A stretch of DNA of 64,000 bases from Rudaea sp. 3F27F6. Lineage in GTDB: Bacteria; Pseudomonadota; Gammaproteobacteria; Xanthomonadales; Rhodanobacteraceae. The stretch's first letter is position 1. Each line of letters starts with the position of its first letter. Shown here in pieces: positions 60,100 to 64,000 of this stretch. Position numbers and translations under genes: made by a program. A model generated the notes under the pieces. That model was not told the DNA's origin. It was given only the letters and a program-made list of their open reading frames with translations, and did no database searches. The stretch covers positions 992,001-1,056,000 of the forward strand of contig NZ_SCNG01000002.1 of NCBI RefSeq assembly GCF_005503555.1, in the 5' to 3' direction.

Positions 60100-60218
60100 A
60101 TTCCGCGCTTGCGCGATGCCTTTCACGGCATCGCGCGGCGAATTTGTGGCGCTCGCCCCGCCCCATGCTGCGCAGCAATACACTGGTGCACCGCGGCACA
60201 ATCTGCTAATTTTGCCGC

Positions 60219-60713
60219 ATGGCACAAACCCGCATCATCAAAAAATACCCGAATCGCCGCCTCTACGACACGGAGATTTCGAGCTATATCACGCTCGAAG
60301 AAGTCCGTCAGCTCGTACTCGACGGCGACGTCTTCGAAGTCCGTGATGCCAAGACCGGCGAAGACCTGACCCGCACCGTGTTGCTGCAGATCATCGCCGA
60401 GCACGAAGGCCACGGGCAGCCGATGTTCACCACGCAGCTACTTTCGCAGGTGATCCGCTTCTACGGCGATTCGATGCAGGGCTTCATGGGCAGCTACCTC
60501 GAGAAGAGCCTGCAAATCTTCCTCGACCAGCAGGGCAAGTTCCGCAGCCAGCTCAACAACATTCTCGGCCAGACTCCATGGTCGATGCTCAACGACATGA
60601 CCGAACGCAATCTCGATCTGTGGAAGTCGGTGCAGGACGGTTTCCTCAAGGCCGCCGCTTCTTCCGCTCAGGCGCACCAGCCCGGCCTCGGCAAGAAAGA
60701 AGGCAAATCCTGA
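60219..60713 (+). CDS. phaR: Polyhydroxyalkanoate synthesis repressor PhaR
   Basis: This 164-residue DNA-binding regulator senses PHA granules and controls phasin genes. The N-terminal signature is IIKKYPNRRLYDTEISSYI, followed by the EVRQLVLDGDVFEV and a helical C-terminal part. A TGCTAATTT extended -10-like sequence (60204-60212) lies 7 nt before the ATG and no Shine-Dalgarno is seen, so the mRNA might be leaderless. It lies between two acetoacetyl-CoA reductase genes. Confidence 0.93.
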   Translation: MAQTRIIKKYPNRRLYDTEISSYITLEEVRQLVLDGDVFEVRDAKTGEDLTRTVLLQIIAEHEGHGQPMFTTQLLSQVIRFYGDSMQGFMGSYLEKSLQIFLDQQGKFRSQLNNILGQTPWSMLNDMTERNLDLWKSVQDGFLKAAASSAQAHQPGLGKKEGKS

Positions 60714-60769
60714 TCGGCTGCAGCGATAACTATTTTTCGCTGCGCAACACGCGCGGCGCGGCAACAAAA

Positions 60770-60796
60770 CCCATCCTTGCGATGGGATTTTTTTTG
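60770..60796 (+). terminator. Intrinsic terminator between phaR and the second reductase
   Basis: A 6-bp stem CCCATC/GATGGG with a 5-nt loop is followed by A and nine T residues. It ends only 11 nt before the next start codon at 60808, leaving room for little but the Shine-Dalgarno. Confidence 0.85.
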
Positions 60797-60807
60797 ATGA
60801 GGCAGGC

Positions 60808-61554
60808 ATGAAGAAACGCATCGCGCTGGTCACGGGCGGCATCGGCGGACTCGGTACCGAAATCTGCAAACACCTGGCGCATGCCGGCTGCGTAGCCGTC
60901 GCCGCCGATCTGGGCAGCCGCCCCGAGCGCCTTGCCGAGTTTAAGGACGAGATCAAGGACTTCGACGGCAAGATCTTCTTCGAGCCGTTCAACGTCGCCG
61001 ACTTCGACGCCTGCGCTGCGCTGATCAAGCAGGTCGAGGCGACGCACGGCCCGATCGACATCCTCGTCAACGCCGCCGGCATCACGCGTGACACAACACT
61101 CAGAAAAATGTCGCCGCAGCAGTGGGTCGACGTGCTCAAGATCAATCTCGACGGCGTGTTCAATATGTGCCGCAACGTCGTCGACGGCATGAGCGATCGC
61201 GGCTTCGGGCGTATCGTCAATATCTCTTCGGTCAACGGCCAGACCGGGCAGTTCGGTCAGACCAACTATTCCGCGGCCAAGGCGGGCATGCACGGCTTCA
61301 CGATGGCGCTCGCGCGCGAAGTGGCGCGCAAGGGCGTGACCGTCAACAGCGTCTCGCCGGGTTACTGCAATACGTCGATGGTGCGGGCCATCCCGGAAAA
61401 CGTGCGCAGCCAGATCGTCGCCAGCATTCCGGTCGGCCGCCTCGGCGAGCCGTCTGAGATCGCGCGCGTCGTCGCCTTCCTCGCCGCAGACGATTCGGGT
61501 TTCATCACCGGCGCGAACATTCCGGTGAACGGCGGCTACTTCATCGATTTCTGA
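60808..61554 (+). CDS. phbB: Acetoacetyl-CoA reductase (copy 2)
   Basis: This 248-residue SDR is a close relative of copy 1 with the same motif order: TGGIGGLG, NAAG in place of NNAG, ISSVNGQTGQFGQ, and NYSAAKAG. The second half is strongly alike, including GRLGEPSEIA and a VNGGYFIDF end. Whether both copies have the same chain-length or cofactor preference is unknown. An AGGCAGG site precedes the ATG and the terminator of phaR lies just before it. It converges with the DUF2058 gene. Confidence 0.92.
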   Translation: MKKRIALVTGGIGGLGTEICKHLAHAGCVAVAADLGSRPERLAEFKDEIKDFDGKIFFEPFNVADFDACAALIKQVEATHGPIDILVNAAGITRDTTLRKMSPQQWVDVLKINLDGVFNMCRNVVDGMSDRGFGRIVNISSVNGQTGQFGQTNYSAAKAGMHGFTMALAREVARKGVTVNSVSPGYCNTSMVRAIPENVRSQIVASIPVGRLGEPSEIARVVAFLAADDSGFITGANIPVNGGYFIDF

Positions 61555-61671
61555 TCCGCTTCGAAGAACGCATCGGACACGGATAAAAAAGCGAATTCGC
61601 ACGAACAGATCATCAGGAAGACTCCTGTACGCGCCTATCTCTTTTTGAGCTGCGTGAAACGCCGTTCCGCC

Positions 61672-62247
61672 TCACCACATCAAGTCGGCCGGCACATCGT
61701 CCTCGGTAGGCGCATTCGGGTCGCATAGCAACACCAACGCCTGCGAGTTGATCGCCTGCGCCTGCAACGCGACATCGCGCTCGACGAGCAGATAGCGGCC
61801 GGCGAGCTGGACGACGGCAAGCTCGCCGCGATTGAGCTTCGCGATCTGATCGGCCGTGCAATAGACGCGGCGAATCTTGTTGCCGTGCGGGAAATGACGC
61901 GGCATGTCGGCGTCATTGGAATTGAGCCCCTTGCCGTTGAGCAGATTCGCCAACTTCTGCTTGCGTTCGCGGTTCTCGCGCGCCTGCCGCTCCGCATCGC
62001 GCTGCGCCTGCTCACGCTCGTCCTTTTCCTGCTTCGCGCGCAACGCGTAGGCATGCGCAAGATTCGGCTCTTGCGACGCAGCGGCCGGTTTCTTCGGTTG
62101 CGCCACCGCAGGCTGGGGCTTCGCCGGCACCTGCGGTTTCGGGTGTTTATGGTGCTTGTGCTGCTGCTCTTTCGCAGGCTTCGTCTCGGCCTTGAACTTT
62201 GCGGCGAGACCGGATTTCAGCAGTTGGTCGCGTAGGGATTCGGACAT
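61672..62247 (-). CDS. DUF2058 (YaiL-type) protein
   Basis: This 191-residue protein has an N-terminal MSESLRDQLLKSGLA signature, a His/Lys/Pro-rich linker, a coiled-coil of about 50 residues rich in Arg/Glu/Gln (KQEKDEREQAQRDAERQ) and a C-terminal domain ending in LMW. The family occurs across gammaproteobacteria as a nucleoprotein/polynucleotide-associated protein, but its role is not established. The start ATG at 62247 begins the conserved N terminus. Confidence 0.9.
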   Translation of the reverse strand: MSESLRDQLLKSGLAAKFKAETKPAKEQQHKHHKHPKPQVPAKPQPAVAQPKKPAAASQEPNLAHAYALRAKQEKDEREQAQRDAERQARENRERKQKLANLLNGKGLNSNDADMPRHFPHGNKIRRVYCTADQIAKLNRGELAVVQLAGRYLLVERDVALQAQAINSQALVLLCDPNAPTEDDVPADLMW

Positions 62248-62356
62248 GGGAACGGATAACGCACTTTGCCTTCGTCTAGGCGGTGATTCTATTTGAAAGT
62301 GCGGCCCGTGGATGACCGCTTCGTGACCTTCAGATTCGCGGTAGCCGCACTATGCG

Positions 62357-62590
62357 CTAGTAATGCGGCGGCGGCGGTTCGTCGCGCGGGTCGTGGCTCA
62401 GCGTCGCCGAGATTCCGCCGAGCTCGTCGCGCAGTTTTTGAAGCTCGCGCCGCAGGTCGACGAGGAGGCGGTCCTGCGCGGCCACGGTCGCATCGAGGCT
62501 TTGCACCGTGCCGTCGAGGAACGACAGGCGCACCTCCAGCTCGGTCAACCGCTGCTCGATGGACGTCGTATTCGTGTCGGCCTCGCTCAT
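62357..62590 (-). CDS. slyX: SlyX family protein
   Basis: This 77-residue coiled-coil protein has the family pattern [22 protein letters not shown] at the N terminus and ends in PPPPHY. Its function is unknown. The ATG (62590-62588) overlaps the ugd stop codon as ATGA, so translation is probably coupled. Confidence 0.9.
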   Translation of the reverse strand: MSEADTNTTSIEQRLTELEVRLSFLDGTVQSLDATVAAQDRLLVDLRRELQKLRDELGGISATLSHDPRDEPPPPHY

Positions 62591-63951
62591 TTCGGGCCTT
62601 CGCTGTGCGCTTTGCGGGCTTCCACGCTGCGTCCACGGCCGATGCCGTAGTATGCGATGCCGGCCGCTTCCACCGTGGCCGGCTCATAGATATTGCGCCC
62701 GTCGAAGATCGCCGGCGTCTTCAGACTTGCCTTGATACGCGCGAAATCGGGACTCCAGAACGCCTTCCATTCGGTGACGATCGCAAGCACGTCGGCGCCT
62801 TCGAGCGCAGCGTCGGCCTCCTCGCACAGCACCAGGTCTTCACGCGCGCCGAACAGGCGCTGCGCTTCCTCGCGCGCCTCGGGGTCGTAAGCGCGCACCT
62901 TCGCACCGGCGGTCCAGAGCTGTTCGAGCAGGCGTCGGCTCGACGCCTCGCGCATATCGTCGGTATTCGGTTTGAACGCGAGCCCCCAGACCGCGACGGT
63001 CTTGCCCTTCGGCTCGCCGCCAAAGTAGCGCACGATCAGTTCGTAGAGCTTTTCCTTCTGCGCGTCGTTCACCGCTTCGACCATGCCGAGCAGGCGCGCC
63101 TCGTAGCCGTGGCCGCGCGCCGTGTGTTCGAGCGCACGCACGTCTTTCGGGAAACACGAACCACCGTAGCCCGCGCCCGGATAGATAAACGAGTAGCCGA
63201 TGCGCGGATCCGAACCGATGCCGTGGCGCACCAGTTCGATGTCGGCACCGACGCGCTCGGCGATGTTCGCCATCTCATTCATGAAACTGATCTTGGTCGC
63301 GAGCATCGCGTTCGCCGCATACTTGGTCAGCTCGGCGGAACGCACGTCCATCAGCACGATGCGCTCGTGATTGCGGTTGAACGGGGCGTAGAGGGCTTTC
63401 ATCTGCTCGATCGCGCGCGCGCTGTTCGAGCCGATCACGATGCGGTCGGGGCGCATGCAGTCCTTGACCGCATCGCCTTCCTTGAGGAATTCGGGATTGG
63501 AGACGACGTCGAACGCGATCTCGGTTTTGCGCGCGCCGAGTTCGGCGGCGATGGCCTCGCGCACGCGGTCGGCCGTACCGACCGGCACGGTGGACTTGTT
63601 GACGATCACCGCGGGCCGGTCGAGATGCCGGCCGATCGTGCGCGCCACGGCGAGCACGTGCGAAAGATCCGCGCTGCCGTCCTCGTCGGGCGGCGTGCCG
63701 ACGGCGATGAAGATGATCGCGGCATGAGCGATCGCAGCTTGCGCATCGGTGGTGAAGCGCAGGCGCTTTTTCGCGCGGTTGGCGGCGACGATATCTTCGA
63801 GGCCCGGCTCGAAAATCGGAATCTCGCCAGCGTCGAGGCGCGCGACCTTGGCCGCATCGATATCGACGCAGACGACATCATTGCCGACGTCCGCCATGCA
63901 GGCACCGGTGACGAGGCCGACGTATCCTGTGCCGAAAATACTGATTTTCAT
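62587..63951 (-). CDS. ugd: UDP-glucose 6-dehydrogenase
   Basis: This 454-residue NAD-dependent enzyme oxidises UDP-glucose to UDP-glucuronate for exopolysaccharide or lipid A sugars. The N-terminal Rossmann motif is GTGYVG, the catalytic Cys is in [11 protein letters not shown] near residue 262, and the C-terminal UDP-binding domain has [16 protein letters not shown]. The start is ATG at 63951; an in-frame TTG one codon earlier is less likely. It is the first gene of a pair with slyX; upstream only 49 bp are in the window. Confidence 0.96.
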   Translation of the reverse strand: MKISIFGTGYVGLVTGACMADVGNDVVCVDIDAAKVARLDAGEIPIFEPGLEDIVAANRAKKRLRFTTDAQAAIAHAAIIFIAVGTPPDEDGSADLSHVLAVARTIGRHLDRPAVIVNKSTVPVGTADRVREAIAAELGARKTEIAFDVVSNPEFLKEGDAVKDCMRPDRIVIGSNSARAIEQMKALYAPFNRNHERIVLMDVRSAELTKYAANAMLATKISFMNEMANIAERVGADIELVRHGIGSDPRIGYSFIYPGAGYGGSCFPKDVRALEHTARGHGYEARLLGMVEAVNDAQKEKLYELIVRYFGGEPKGKTVAVWGLAFKPNTDDMREASSRRLLEQLWTAGAKVRAYDPEAREEAQRLFGAREDLVLCEEADAALEGADVLAIVTEWKAFWSPDFARIKASLKTPAIFDGRNIYEPATVEAAGIAYYGIGRGRSVEARKAHSEGPK

Positions 63952-64000
63952 CAATCCAACCCAAGCTCGCTTCCGTCGAAGCCGCTATTGTATTGAAAAG

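Overview
The window is high-GC, gene-dense DNA from a gammaproteobacterium of the Xanthomonadales (Lysobacterales), most likely the Rhodanobacteraceae side of the order. Four things support this: an aspartate kinase/diaminopimelate decarboxylase fusion, the MurL-MurD2 peptidoglycan glutamate pair, an alpha-amino-acid ester hydrolase whose key residues keep the numbering known from Xanthomonas, and PhaR with acetoacetyl-CoA reductases. The species call is inference. I saw no rRNA, tRNA or CRISPR array.

Layout. 1-4.2 kb: end of a ClC channel overlapping hutI, a tiny ribosomal THX-type gene, a Bcr/CflA exporter and a patatin. 4.3-9.6 kb: a zinc block with a CDF exporter, a MerC-domain protein and a ZnuD-like TonB receptor diverging from a region with two Zur-box-like palindromes, a periplasmic glutaredoxin with a Cys-rich secreted peptide, and a Zur-type regulator. 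9.7-19.4 kb: gltX and a zinc-ribbon membrane protein, a FUSC exporter, a periplasmic cyclic-nucleotide phosphodiesterase, a small inverted-repeat element at the 3' end of the ester hydrolase, a polyprenyl synthase and a Tat-exported serine hydrolase. 19.5-27.1 kb: exported redox and hydrolase genes (Mo-cofactor-fold protein, dienelactone hydrolase, cytochrome c', alpha/beta hydrolase, cytochrome b561, AHL-lactonase-like enzyme) and a LysR gene divergent from a CMD-SDR operon.

27.1-37.7 kb is a visibly lower-GC accessory island. It holds a decayed tyrosine integrase and a 2812-residue SpvB/FG-GAP/RHS polymorphic toxin. Its unrecognised C-terminal tip is followed with no gap by a small gene that is probably the immunity gene. 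A small secreted protein lies upstream.

37.8-43.3 kb is an overlapping operon, lysC-lysA fusion, murL, murD2, which joins lysine/DAP supply to the L-Glu route of peptidoglycan stem synthesis. 43.5-50.2 kb: an Oar-like TonB receptor, an unusual secreted CxxCH protein and an APC permease. 50.3-53.4 kb: a REP-like palindrome and a possible cold-response group (cold-shock protein, RRM protein, two unknowns, fatty-acid desaturase). 53.7-57.1 kb: yajC-secD-secF. 57.4-64 kb: htpX, gluQRS, a PHA group (two acetoacetyl-CoA reductases flanking phaR), a DUF2058 gene, and ugd overlapping slyX.

Recurring habits are start codons overlapping upstream stops in the form GTGA (three times) or ATGA (once), and hairpins that include stop codons.
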